This document shows positions 8,619-16,455 of a DNA stretch of 39,129 bases, piece by piece (the first letter of the stretch is position 1; the number at the start of each line of letters is the position of its first letter). The stretch covers positions 1 to 39,129 of the forward strand of contig DDXI01000073.1 of the NCBI GenBank assembly GCA_002347475.1, in the 5' to 3' direction. A model generated the notes under the pieces. The model was not told the origin of the DNA. It saw only the letters and a program-made list of their open reading frames with translations, and did not search any database. The position numbers and the translations under genes are program-made. This stretch comes from Peptococcaceae bacterium UBA2264. Its GTDB lineage: Bacteria; Bacillota; Desulfitobacteriia; Desulfitobacteriales; Desulfitobacteriaceae.

Positions 8619-9453
8619 TCCTGAGTTCCTCCCGCAAGATCATTTCCATTTTATCTAATTGGGCCTCTAAGCGAGCATCAAAAATGCCTTCCTGGCATTC
8701 CAGAAAACAATCTCCCTGAACCAGGGTTTCATCAATAACCCAGGGACAAGGTAATTTATCTTCCAGAGACAGAGCCTTTATCCAGTCTCCGTCTTCAGTC
8801 GCAATATGTAAACACCAGCCTTTTCGCTCTTTGGGTAAAAGCACCAGCGTTCTGGCAATATCCAGTAGTCTGCTGGGTTCCAATTCCAAGGAAATCCCTG
8901 TTATACGTTTAGCTATTCGCATAGCCATGCTCAGCAAGGAATCATCAACCCGGCAGTATTCCTCATGTAACGCTTTTTGAGCCATACTTAATAGTGATTT
9001 GGCCTGCTCCCTGATTTCCCTACTCTCCGCCTCGGCGGTTTCCAAGCCTTTACGGCAGCCTTCGGCAAAAGCCTGTTCTTCAAGTTCTCCTCTTATGGTT
9101 TTAGCCAGTTCTTCCCGCAAATGTTCCACCCCGGCTTTGGCTTGCCGGATTATTTCCCCGGCCTCTGTTTCACTTTGGCATATGATCTCCTTTGCTTTAG
9201 CCTCCGCTCTGCCCAGGATTTCTTTTGCCTGCCTTTCAGCTTCAGTAAGATCAGTAAGATAAGAAACACTTTGTTCAGCTTCAGGCAGCCTGCCGGCAGG
9301 AGCTTCAGATGTTTGCGGTTGTTGTTCAACCTCGTTTGTACCTGCTTCAGGATTTGATCGGGTACAGCCAACCGTACTGTTCTGCACTAAACAAGGCGGC
9401 ATAATCTCAATTGTATGACTTTTATAGACATATCCTTTAGAAAACAAGCTCAT
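8584..9453 (-). CDS. fliH: FliH, negative regulator/stator of the FliI ATPase
   Basis: FliH dimers bind FliI and anchor it to the C ring. The 289-residue product has a variable N-terminal third (Glu/Gln-rich, about residues 25-60), a long charged coiled coil (about 65-150, with repeated AKEII and AGEII units) and a V-ATPase E-subunit-like C-terminus (RIAKRITGISLELEPSRLLDIARTL). The start at the ATG at 9453 is preferred over a GTG at 9462 because AGAGGTGG lies six bases before it. It overlaps the end of fliG by 17 bases. Confidence 0.9.
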   Translation of the reverse strand: MSLFSKGYVYKSHTIEIMPPCLVQNSTVGCTRSNPEAGTNEVEQQPQTSEAPAGRLPEAEQSVSYLTDLTEAERQAKEILGRAEAKAKEIICQSETEAGEIIRQAKAGVEHLREELAKTIRGELEEQAFAEGCRKGLETAEAESREIREQAKSLLSMAQKALHEEYCRVDDSLLSMAMRIAKRITGISLELEPSRLLDIARTLVLLPKERKGWCLHIATEDGDWIKALSLEDKLPCPWVIDETLVQGDCFLECQEGIFDARLEAQLDKMEMILREELRNERLESTGPES

Positions 9454-10441
9454 CACTGCCACCTCTGGAAATTACAATTGCACCGCTTTCTTCGAAGCGG
9501 CGGATTACTTCAACAATTCGTTGCTGGGCCTCCTCAACATCCTTTAAGCGTACAGGACCCATAAACTCCATATCTTCCCTGATCATATTCGCGGCTCTTT
9601 CCGACATATTGCTCAGAATCTTTGCCACAACTTCTGAATCGGTGCCTTTCAAACCCAGAGCCAGATCCTTGGTATCAACTTCGCGTAACAGCAGCTGCAA
9701 GCCGCGGTCATCAATCATAACTATATCTTTAAAGACAAACATCATGTGTTTGATCTCTTCCGCCAATTCAGGATCCTCAGATTCCAACAAATCCATTATA
9801 CTTTTCGCCGTTCCGGGATCAGCCATGTTCAGCATTTCTGCCACACTCAGGATACCGCCTGAGCTGGCCCTGGCTGAGGAAGATAAGCTGGAAAGCTTGC
9901 GTTCCAGCACATTCTCAATTTCCTTGAGTATACCCGGGCTGGTCTGACCCATCAAAACCATCCGTTTGACTACATCTGCCTGGCGTTCAGGTGTCAGGCC
10001 GGCAATTAAAACCGCTGCTTTGTCTGCCGGTAAATTAGCCATAATAAGAGCAATAGTTTGGGCATGTTCTCCCTGGATAAAGGAAAATAGTTGTTTCGGG
10101 TCAGCACGGCGAACAATATCAAAAAAAGATGTGTCTAATGCTGGTGCTATTCTGGATATTAATTCCTGGGCTTTTTGTTCCCCAAGGGCCCGGCCCAGGA
10201 CATCATGAGCGTATTCGATTCCTCCCTGAGCCAAATTATCCTGCGCCATACACATCTGGTGGAATTCCTGGAGCACATTATCCCGTTCTTCCGGAGAGAC
10301 TTTTCTGACCTTGACCATTTCCAAGGTGAGCAACCCCAGTTCCTCTTCTGTCAAATGTTGCAGTACAGGTGCCGAGAGCTCAGGACCCAAGGCAATTATC
10401 AAAATAGCGGCTTTCTGTAATCCCGTCCTTTTTTGCCCCAC
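9437..10441 (-). CDS. fliG: FliG, C-ring torque-generating switch protein
   Basis: FliG is the rotor protein that contacts the stator and the MS ring. The 334-residue product has the expected order: FliF-binding N-domain (KAAILIIALGPELSAPVLQHL), middle ARM domain, and a C-terminal domain with the charged torque helix (DIVMIDDRGLQLLLREVDTKDLALGLKG). The frame extends upstream to 10546, but that would place 100 bases inside fliF. A GTG at 10441 with GGAGG nine bases upstream, one base after the fliF stop, gives the family length, so it is the likely start. Confidence 0.94.
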   Translation of the reverse strand: MGQKRTGLQKAAILIIALGPELSAPVLQHLTEEELGLLTLEMVKVRKVSPEERDNVLQEFHQMCMAQDNLAQGGIEYAHDVLGRALGEQKAQELISRIAPALDTSFFDIVRRADPKQLFSFIQGEHAQTIALIMANLPADKAAVLIAGLTPERQADVVKRMVLMGQTSPGILKEIENVLERKLSSLSSSARASSGGILSVAEMLNMADPGTAKSIMDLLESEDPELAEEIKHMMFVFKDIVMIDDRGLQLLLREVDTKDLALGLKGTDSEVVAKILSNMSERAANMIREDMEFMGPVRLKDVEEAQQRIVEVIRRFEESGAIVISRGGSDELVF

Positions 10442-10442
10442 C

Positions 10443-12002
10443 CTATTTATCCTCCGACAGCCATTTTTTAAGCAGGCGAGCTGTTTCGCCGGTATTTTTG
10501 AAGGTATATTGCTCAACAGAATCCCTGATTCTTTCTGCTTCTTCACTTACAGGTCTTTCTATTAAATTTTTCGGGATCTCTGCTTTCAAGCTCAATTTCC
10601 CTGCTGCCTGAGGCAAAGCAAAGCTGCCCTCCATAGCTGATTTGACTCTCTTTCCTGATCTGAGGTGAGAACGCCAATAGAAGAACAAAATAAGCAGACC
10701 CAGGGCAACTGCCCCCCCTGTAGCATAAGTCAATACCTGTTGTTTGAGTTCAGCCAGAGCAAAAGCTTCTTTTTCTTCCTGGATACTTGTTTTATCGAAG
10801 GGTATGGAAGCTACCTGAATCTGATCACCCCGAGCCTCATCAATCCCGGCGGCTGAAGCTACTACAGCCTCTATAGTACTGAGCTGGGCAGGAGTCACAG
10901 CATCCGAATCAGCCAGAACAGAAACTGACAGCCGTTTTATTGCCCCCGGATTAACCACCCTTTCTTCCTGTTTGGTATCCACTTGATAATTTTCAGTCGT
11001 ATTGGTTTTTGTTGAAGATACAATCGCAGCGGAACTCTCCATGGTCTGGTATGTTGGAATATTGCTGTCAGTTCCGGGCACAGCACCTGGGGCAGTATTA
11101 TTTGTTGCATTTTCTGAAATATTTTGTTTACTGACTACAGCCCCAGGGCCGTTAATCTGCTCGGTTATTTTAATCTGATCAAAATCCAAAAGGGCATTAG
11201 CCCGCACAACAACTTTGCCTGCACCCAAAACTTTATCCAGCATGCCTTGAACAGAACTCTGAATATTATCTTCCACTGTCTGCTGCATCTGGATCTGAGT
11301 GCCTGATAAACGTTCCTGACTATTGCTTTCACTGATTACATCAGAGAGGGAATTGCCGTTCGTATCAACGATCGTGACATTTTCCGGTGTCAGACCCTCT
11401 ATGGAAGAAGCCATCAGATTAGCTATTGCCTTAACCTGATCTTCCAAAACTTTTGTTCCGGGAACAAGTTTCAGGGTTACCCCGGCAGTAGCCGGTTTCT
11501 CTTTTTCCGTAAACAGGGATGGCTCCGGCATCACAATATGTACTCTGGCATCACTGACACCGTTTAAAGTCGTAAGAGTAGTTTCCAATTCATTCTGGAG
11601 TCCCAGAACGTAGCGCAATTTTTTGTCGGCATCAGTTTCTCCCAAATGGAGCTGATCAATATTCTCAAAGCTGAATTTACTGCTTTCAGGCAACCCTGCA
11701 TTAGCTAATTGCAACCGTACCGCAGCTGCTTCCTGCTGCGGCACCTGAATGCCGGCACCATTATCTGTCAGACGATAGTCAACTTTTAGCTCTGTCAATT
11801 TGGCGGTTATTGCCCCTGCCTCAGTATCACTTAAATTTGTGAATATTGGCACATATTGAGGGCGGCTGGCCCAGATAAGGAGAACAACCAGAGTCGAAGC
11901 AACCAGAAGAGGAGCCATCACAGTAATGATTTTTTGTGGACGAGATAATTTAGTCCAAAATTGCAGCAAAGATTTTTTTATCTCTGCCCAGGAAAAATTC
12001 AT
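10443..12002 (-). CDS. fliF: FliF, MS-ring protein
   Basis: FliF builds the MS ring, the base on which the flagellum assembles. The 519-residue product has a membrane helix near residues 27-47, ring-building domains with the family segment VSDARVHIVMPEPSLF, a periplasmic-type beta-collar region, a second membrane helix around residue 425 (YATGGAVALGLLILFFYWR) and a C-terminal cytoplasmic tail that binds FliG (ERIRDSVEQYTFKNTGETARLLKKWL). Length and architecture are normal. Confidence 0.97.
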   Translation of the reverse strand: MNFSWAEIKKSLLQFWTKLSRPQKIITVMAPLLVASTLVVLLIWASRPQYVPIFTNLSDTEAGAITAKLTELKVDYRLTDNGAGIQVPQQEAAAVRLQLANAGLPESSKFSFENIDQLHLGETDADKKLRYVLGLQNELETTLTTLNGVSDARVHIVMPEPSLFTEKEKPATAGVTLKLVPGTKVLEDQVKAIANLMASSIEGLTPENVTIVDTNGNSLSDVISESNSQERLSGTQIQMQQTVEDNIQSSVQGMLDKVLGAGKVVVRANALLDFDQIKITEQINGPGAVVSKQNISENATNNTAPGAVPGTDSNIPTYQTMESSAAIVSSTKTNTTENYQVDTKQEERVVNPGAIKRLSVSVLADSDAVTPAQLSTIEAVVASAAGIDEARGDQIQVASIPFDKTSIQEEKEAFALAELKQQVLTYATGGAVALGLLILFFYWRSHLRSGKRVKSAMEGSFALPQAAGKLSLKAEIPKNLIERPVSEEAERIRDSVEQYTFKNTGETARLLKKWLSEDK

Positions 12003-12025
12003 TATACTTCCCCTTTCTCACTTGC

Positions 12026-12050
12026 TCTGCCTGCCAGACAGGCAGGCAGA
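12026..12050. repeat. Perfect 10-bp inverted repeat between fliE and fliF
   Basis: TCTGCCTGCC (12026-12035) and GGCAGGCAGA (12041-12050) pair perfectly around a 5-base loop in the 92-base gap between the fliE stop and fliF start. No T-run follows on the minus strand, so it is not a classic terminator. It may stabilise or block RNA within the operon, or be a mobile palindromic repeat. Confidence 0.8.
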
Positions 12051-12094
12051 AGGCCGCCTGAACAAATAATATCTGTACAGCCGGTTTACTGCCA

Positions 12095-12436
12095 TTACAT
12101 CTGCATACGCATGATCTGGTTATAAGCATCGAGAACCTTGTTGCGTACTTCGACAGTTAAACCTAAAGAAAGACTTGCCTTTTCCAAAGCAATCATAACT
12201 GTATGGATATCCTCTGTTTTACCGGTTGCCAGGGCTATGCTGGCCACATCAGCATTTTTTTGCATGGCATCAACTTTTTGCAGCTCATTATTTAAAAAGT
12301 CCATAAAATCAGTTCCGGCTTTCTGAACCTCATTCTTGGCCCTGGGATCAGTCTGATTGGAGACAGAGCCACTGTTATTCATCTGCTCCAGAGATGGCAA
12401 AGGCATCAGGGGAGCAATTCCAGGAATTATTGCCAC
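12095..12436 (-). CDS. fliE: FliE, MS ring-rod junction protein
   Basis: FliE joins the MS ring to the proximal rod and is the first exported subunit. The product is about 113 residues and carries the conserved C-terminal half: FMDFLNNELQKVDAMQKNADVASIALATGKTEDIHTVMIALEKASLSLGLTVEVRNKVLDAYNQIMRMQ. The frame opens at a TTG at 12457 inside flgC, but a GTG at 12436 lies about ten bases behind AAAGGGG and gives a normal N-terminus, so I use that. The gap to flgC is seven bases. Confidence 0.92.
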   Translation of the reverse strand: MAIIPGIAPLMPLPSLEQMNNSGSVSNQTDPRAKNEVQKAGTDFMDFLNNELQKVDAMQKNADVASIALATGKTEDIHTVMIALEKASLSLGLTVEVRNKVLDAYNQIMRMQM

Positions 12437-12443
12437 TTCTTTC

Positions 12444-12929
12444 TTACCCCTTTCCAATTTCCAGAGCTTTTTGAGCCATGGCCTTACTGTTATTCAAGAC
12501 AGTAACATTGGCTTCGTAGGCTCTGGAGGCTGAAATCATATCCACCATTTCGGTAACAATATTCACATTGGGTTGCCGGACATAACCGGCCGGTATTCCT
12601 TCTTCAGCCACTTTGACAGCATCAGGAGAATCCGGATTATATTCCAAACGAAAAGGAGACTGATCCTCAGAAATCGAACTGACTTGAACACCATTTCCAG
12701 TTGTAATTACCCCCATTTTATTGTCTAACAGGGAGGCAAAGTTAGTCTCCGGGGAGCGGGCAACAAATTGGGCTGCCTGCCGGCGGTACGGGATTTGATT
12801 TCCAGCAGAAGTCGTCTGACCTGTTCTGGTAGTATTAATATTGGCGATATTGTTGGCTATCAGATCGAGTCTGAGACGCTGTGCTGTCAAACCAGAGGCG
12901 CTGGTGTCTATTGATCTGAAAAAGTTCAT
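12444..12929 (-). CDS. flgC: FlgC, proximal rod protein
   Basis: FlgC is a proximal rod subunit of the flagellar axial structure. The 161-residue product has the axial-protein N-terminal signature (SGLTAQRLRLDLIANNIANINTT), the FlgC-typical middle and the C-terminal helix MISASRAYEANVTVLNNSKAMAQKALEIG. It is the first gene of this operon. The usual partner flgB is not upstream: the 307 bases before it hold no coding frame. Confidence 0.95.
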   Translation of the reverse strand: MNFFRSIDTSASGLTAQRLRLDLIANNIANINTTRTGQTTSAGNQIPYRRQAAQFVARSPETNFASLLDNKMGVITTGNGVQVSSISEDQSPFRLEYNPDSPDAVKVAEEGIPAGYVRQPNVNIVTEMVDMISASRAYEANVTVLNNSKAMAQKALEIGKG

Positions 12930-13170
12930 AAAGACATCCTCCTGATCATCATTAAATTCTTCAGATTAGTATTTACATTCTAAATAATATTTATATATTC
13001 CGACATTTACATATTCCGACATAATATTGCCGTATTCACCACATCATGTCAACATTCCTTTAAGTTTCAAAATTTTTCTTAATAATAGTAACATTTAAGA
13101 GCAGAATATTAAATACCCTTTGATAAATTTATGCTATTACTTTGGTCACAAAATATAAGGCCTTTCGGGC
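12930..13170 (-). promoter_or_regulatory. Non-coding leader and promoter region of the flgC-flhA operon
   Basis: This AT-rich gap holds no plausible gene. On the minus strand TTGACA (13047-13052) is followed at 17 bases by CAATAT (13024-13029), a possible but weak sigma-A promoter about 100 bases before flgC. Just downstream, ATATTCCGACAT occurs twice on the plus strand (12995-13006 and 13011-13022) with a 16-base period. No sigma-28 box is evident, which would suit an early flagellar operon. Confidence 0.4.
12995..13022. repeat. 12-bp direct repeat in the flgC leader
   Basis: Two exact copies of ATATTCCGACAT start 16 bases apart, immediately downstream of the candidate promoter. The spacing and position would suit a regulator binding site or an RNA element, but no factor is identified. 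Confidence 0.7.
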
Positions 13171-13215
13171 AAAAATACTCACAGGCTGCTCATATCACAT
13201 CCTGTGAGTATTTTT
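13171..13215 (-). terminator. Strong hairpin terminator ending the filament gene operon
   Basis: AAAAATACTCACAGG (13171-13185) and its exact complement at 13201-13215 form a perfect 15-bp stem with a 15-base loop. It lies 21 bases after the stop of the FliT-like gene and ends in a U-run on the minus strand. The stem is symmetric, so it could also act on the plus strand. It isolates region 2 from the flgC operon. Confidence 0.9.
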
Positions 13216-13236
13216 TTCTCTGCTCCATTGTGCCTA

Positions 13237-13554
13237 CTAACCCTTATAATCAAAGCGTTTGCCTGCTGCCGACAATCCGCTTTCATAGGTCTGGGTGACG
13301 GCATGTTTGTGTTTCATCTCATGGATCATCTGCTGTAGGGCAAGAATAATTTTGCTGTTATCCTGGCTGAGCATCTCCAACATTTTTCGCCCCTCCGGTC
13401 TCTGCCTGAAAGCAGAGCCTGGGGCCGCATCTATCAGTTCCTGGACTTTTTCCCGCTGCCGCATGATTTCAAAAAAGAGATCCCATTCTTTACGAGACAA
13501 AAACTTCATCATCTCATAAGTCAGGAAAGAATAATTCTGCCAGAGATCTTTCAT
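13237..13554 (-). CDS. FliT-like small helical protein after fliS
   Basis: The 105-residue product is mostly helical with charged residues (MKDLWQNYSFLTYEMMKFLSRKEWDLFFEIMRQREKVQELID). Its ATG overlaps the fliS stop by one base (TAATG), so it is translated with fliS. In many Firmicutes fliS is followed by a small FliT-type chaperone for the cap protein FliD; length and context fit that role. Sequence similarity is too weak for me to be certain, so the name is by position and helical character. Confidence 0.65.
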   Translation of the reverse strand: MKDLWQNYSFLTYEMMKFLSRKEWDLFFEIMRQREKVQELIDAAPGSAFRQRPEGRKMLEMLSQDNSKIILALQQMIHEMKHKHAVTQTYESGLSAAGKRFDYKG

Positions 13555-13964
13555 TACAAGACAACAGCCTGCTGATAACTCAGCAATTTTTCCTGCCGCA
13601 CTTTCATCATTGCTTCGACCCAGGTATCGCGCAATTCATGCAGCAAAGAACGGGCTTCACTCAGCAGTTCTCGATCTTTTTTGATGTTGCCCTGTACTAA
13701 ACGATCCCGAATATAATCATATAAAGACAGCCAGGTTCCGGAAATCTCCAGTCTCATATCCAGGGTTGCCATAAATTCAGTGACAATATCCTGGGCCCGC
13801 AGATTTCGTTCGTGGGATTTGGGATAATCCTTACACTCCAGAGCCAGGATGCTTTCGTCAATAAACCGGAGAGCCCCATTGTAGAGCAAGAGGGTCAGTT
13901 GTTCCGGTGAGGCAGTCATGATTTGCTGTATCTTATAGGCATTAGCTGTGTTTTGGGCATTCAT
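13554..13964 (-). CDS. fliS: FliS, flagellin export chaperone
   Basis: FliS binds the flagellin C-terminus and prevents early polymerisation in the cytoplasm. The 136-residue product has the family start (YKIQQIMTASPEQLTLLLYNGALRFID) and the four-helix pattern through LYDYIRDRLVQGNIKKD. In Bacillus FliS also takes part with FliW in flagellin homeostasis, and fliW is in this same cluster. GGAGG lies seven bases before the ATG. It follows fliD by 13 bases. Confidence 0.95.
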   Translation of the reverse strand: MNAQNTANAYKIQQIMTASPEQLTLLLYNGALRFIDESILALECKDYPKSHERNLRAQDIVTEFMATLDMRLEISGTWLSLYDYIRDRLVQGNIKKDRELLSEARSLLHELRDTWVEAMMKVRQEKLLSYQQAVVL

Positions 13965-13977
13965 TCAGTATCCTCCC

Positions 13978-15792
13978 TTAGCCGCTGAACTGCTGCATTA
14001 GCCAGCTGCTTTGCTGATTTAATTTGCTCAATGCTGTTTCCATGGCATCAAATTGTTTATAATAGCGGTCTTCAATATCCTGCAAACGCTCATTCATCTT
14101 ATCCAGATCTGAATTATATCTTCTGATCTGTTTGGCCAGGCTGCTGCTTGTGTCACTGGTAATAGTTCCGCTGTAACCGCCCACAGCAGTAATTTTATCC
14201 TGCGCTGTCTTTAAGGTATTGTAAAACCTGACTGCCACTCCCTGCTGATTTGCTGTATCTCCATTGGTACTGAATATTTTGCTTAAAACGTCGGGATCCT
14301 CCTCCAGGGCTTTCTTCAGCTTTGTCTCGTCCAGATAAAGCTTACCCCCTTCGGTATAATTACCTGTTGTCACCCCGATTGCTGCAAGGCTGTTATAACT
14401 ACCCGTCAGGCTGGTGACAGGTGTTGAAACATCGCTGCGTAATTTGTAAACAACATCCTGCAAAACGGCCTCATGGTGCAGCATCCCGCTCTTCGCCTTT
14501 TTCTCCCAGTCTGTTATCTCCGCATCTTTCATTTCTTTTTTCTGCTCACTGGTCAGAGGTAAAAAATTTGCATATTTCTCTTCCTCTAATTCACCGTTGA
14601 TTTTCTCCAAAAGTGTATTATAGGAATCAATAAATGATTTTACATTGGCAACAGCCTGCTCATTATCCGAAGAAACAAGGATACTGGCTGAACCCAAGGC
14701 TTTCAGGTTATAAGTCACCCCGGAAACAGTGAAATTATTGCTGGCCTGAGCCAGATTCACCCCGTCCAGATTGAACTGAGCATCTTTCCCGCTGGGATTG
14801 GGCGTAGTCTGAGAAATATTCAGTTTCAATTTTTCATTCAGGAAATCAATAGCCGCTTGGTCGCTGCCGGCAAGACTAAGCATGCCGCTGGTTGCCTTGA
14901 GCGTAAAAAGATCTGCACTGTAGTCAGCCTCGGCATTAACACCGGCTGCCTCAATCATCGTAATCAGAGAATTCAGAGAATCACTGCTGCTGATGGTGAT
15001 ATCTTTACTGCTCGTCCCGTTCGATAATTTTATTGTAAAACTCCCTGTCATGCCCAGCTGCGAGGAGAGGGTAGCCTCCGGATCAGTAACCCCGATTTCC
15101 ATACTGCTGGTCTGACCGCTGGTTGAAAAAGAAGTAACATCAGCAAGCTTCAAGGTCTTATTGATAAAGTCAAGACCGTCTGGGTCCACAGTATCGGAAA
15201 AATCAATATCCACTCCTGCTCCAGAACCGGTGGTATAGATAAAAAAGCGGTCCAGGGTTGTGTCATAATTTGCTCTGATTCCGATACCGGCATTATTGAT
15301 ATTGCTGACAAACTCATAAATACTTTTGCTTGTGTCCACTTGGATATTGGCTGAGGCCGTCCCGTTTTTGAGAACTATCGCATAAGTATCCGCAGCCAAA
15401 CCAAACTGGCTGCCTAAGCTGTCTTTACTGGCTGAGGGAACAGAAATACTGCCCAAACTGGTCAGTTTGGCCCCTGCAGCCAACTGGAGGACATTAATAT
15501 CATGACTGACATTAGCTGCCTCCGCATTGGCACTGGCCGCTACGGTATTTTCAGCTGTCGACGAAGTCTTTTTGGGAATCAGGGAATTCTGCAGTTTATA
15601 ATTGAAGACTGTGGTATTGCGGTAATCACGGATTGTGGTATAGAGACTATTATAATCTGTCTTTTTCCACTCCAACTGGGTTTTCTTTTGCCAGATCTTA
15701 TCATAGGAGGTACGCCGGGCTTTCATCAAATCCTTAACCAGTTGATCGACATCCAAACCCGAGCCACTGAGTCCATAGGTCCTCATTACCAT
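13978..15792 (-). CDS. fliD: FliD, filament cap protein
   Basis: FliD caps the growing filament and folds flagellin into place. The product of about 604 residues starts with the FliD signature (YGLSGSGLDVDQLVKDLMKARRTSYDKIWQKKTQLEWKK), has Ser/Thr/Asn-rich middle domains with flagellin hook-like segments, and ends in a coiled-coil C-terminus (YKQFDAMETALSKLNQQSSWLMQQFSG). The frame opens with a TTG at 15807, but GAGGAGG lies six bases before the ATG at 15792, which is chosen. It is slightly longer than the roughly 450-500 residues of many FliDs. Confidence 0.95.
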   Translation of the reverse strand: MVMRTYGLSGSGLDVDQLVKDLMKARRTSYDKIWQKKTQLEWKKTDYNSLYTTIRDYRNTTVFNYKLQNSLIPKKTSSTAENTVAASANAEAANVSHDINVLQLAAGAKLTSLGSISVPSASKDSLGSQFGLAADTYAIVLKNGTASANIQVDTSKSIYEFVSNINNAGIGIRANYDTTLDRFFIYTTGSGAGVDIDFSDTVDPDGLDFINKTLKLADVTSFSTSGQTSSMEIGVTDPEATLSSQLGMTGSFTIKLSNGTSSKDITISSSDSLNSLITMIEAAGVNAEADYSADLFTLKATSGMLSLAGSDQAAIDFLNEKLKLNISQTTPNPSGKDAQFNLDGVNLAQASNNFTVSGVTYNLKALGSASILVSSDNEQAVANVKSFIDSYNTLLEKINGELEEEKYANFLPLTSEQKKEMKDAEITDWEKKAKSGMLHHEAVLQDVVYKLRSDVSTPVTSLTGSYNSLAAIGVTTGNYTEGGKLYLDETKLKKALEEDPDVLSKIFSTNGDTANQQGVAVRFYNTLKTAQDKITAVGGYSGTITSDTSSSLAKQIRRYNSDLDKMNERLQDIEDRYYKQFDAMETALSKLNQQSSWLMQQFSG

Positions 15793-15846
15793 AGATATCC
15801 TCCTCAACCTTAGATAACATAAACAGACTTTTTATTTCAGATTATT

Positions 15847-16233
15847 TCAGACTTTTTTGTCCAGCAGCAAGCCAACATAATCACGGATTTTGGCCATCGT
15901 GTCCAGGAACTCATGGGGCGGAAACTCCTTCAAAACCTTTTGTTCCCTGGCATCCACCACCTGTACCATAAGCTGCTTGGTCCCCTCATGCAGCACAATC
16001 TGCAAATCAGAATCCAACAACTGCAGAAACTTGTTCATTTCCTGGGTCATAATTTTGAAATCATCACTGTTCAGTTGAGGTCCGTTCTTTTCCTTATCGA
16101 AAACAGTTTCCAAATTATCTGTTATTATTTTAGCCTCGCTTGCTTTTCCGGAACGATTCAGAGCTGCAGTTCTTCGTGAACCGGCACCAAAAGCAAACTC
16201 CGCACTTTGCCACTTGACATCCAACTTAAGCAC
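15847..16233 (-). CDS. flaG: FlaG-family protein
   Basis: The C-terminal half (SDDFKIMTQEMNKFLQLLDSDLQIVLHEGTKQLMVQVVDAREQKVLKEFPPHEFLDTMAKIRDYVGLLLDKKV) is a clear FlaG domain. FlaG proteins influence filament length and usually lie beside fliD, as here. The first 45 residues are not conserved. The start is uncertain: a GTG at 16233 has its ribosome site too close, while a TTG at 16224 has GGAG about ten bases upstream. Confidence 0.9.
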   Translation of the reverse strand: MLKLDVKWQSAEFAFGAGSRRTAALNRSGKASEAKIITDNLETVFDKEKNGPQLNSDDFKIMTQEMNKFLQLLDSDLQIVLHEGTKQLMVQVVDAREQKVLKEFPPHEFLDTMAKIRDYVGLLLDKKV

Positions 16234-16372
16234 GCTCCGCTACTTTTTATTTTTAAACTGATGAATTTTAACAAAAGGAATATTTTACTTCTGGAGTCGG
16301 ACCTGCATCCGTTACTCAATAATTTTAAATAAATCAGAAGACCAGATTTCCGCAATCTTTTTCCTTTAAATT

Positions 16373-16421
16373 AAAAATTCCAAATAGTAATTGGAAGGCC
16401 AGAGGTGAATACCCCTGGCCT
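16373..16421 (-). terminator. Hairpin terminator after flagellin
   Basis: On the minus strand an 11-bp stem (one G-U pair) forms between 16411-16421 and 16396-16406 with a 4-base loop, 35 bases after the flagellin stop. It is followed by a second small stem (TCCAA/TTGGA) and a U-run at 16373-16377. Together they make a likely terminator for the highly expressed flagellin transcript. Confidence 0.75.
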
Positions 16422-16455
16422 GGAGATAACCGCCTTAACTTGACTTTCAGCTCAA

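Noticed and set aside
9150..9371. Small open frame opposite and across fliH
   Set aside because: It is a shadow of the charged coiled-coil region of fliH in another frame, with low-complexity sequence and no ribosome site.
13171..13215. Insertion-sequence end formed by the 15-bp inverted repeat
   Set aside because: The arms are only 15 bases apart, no transposase is nearby, and the position just after an operon fits a terminator.
12930..13236. A hidden or broken flgB before flgC
   Set aside because: Reading the gap on the minus strand in all frames gives stops throughout and no FlgB-like axial N- or C-terminal signature.
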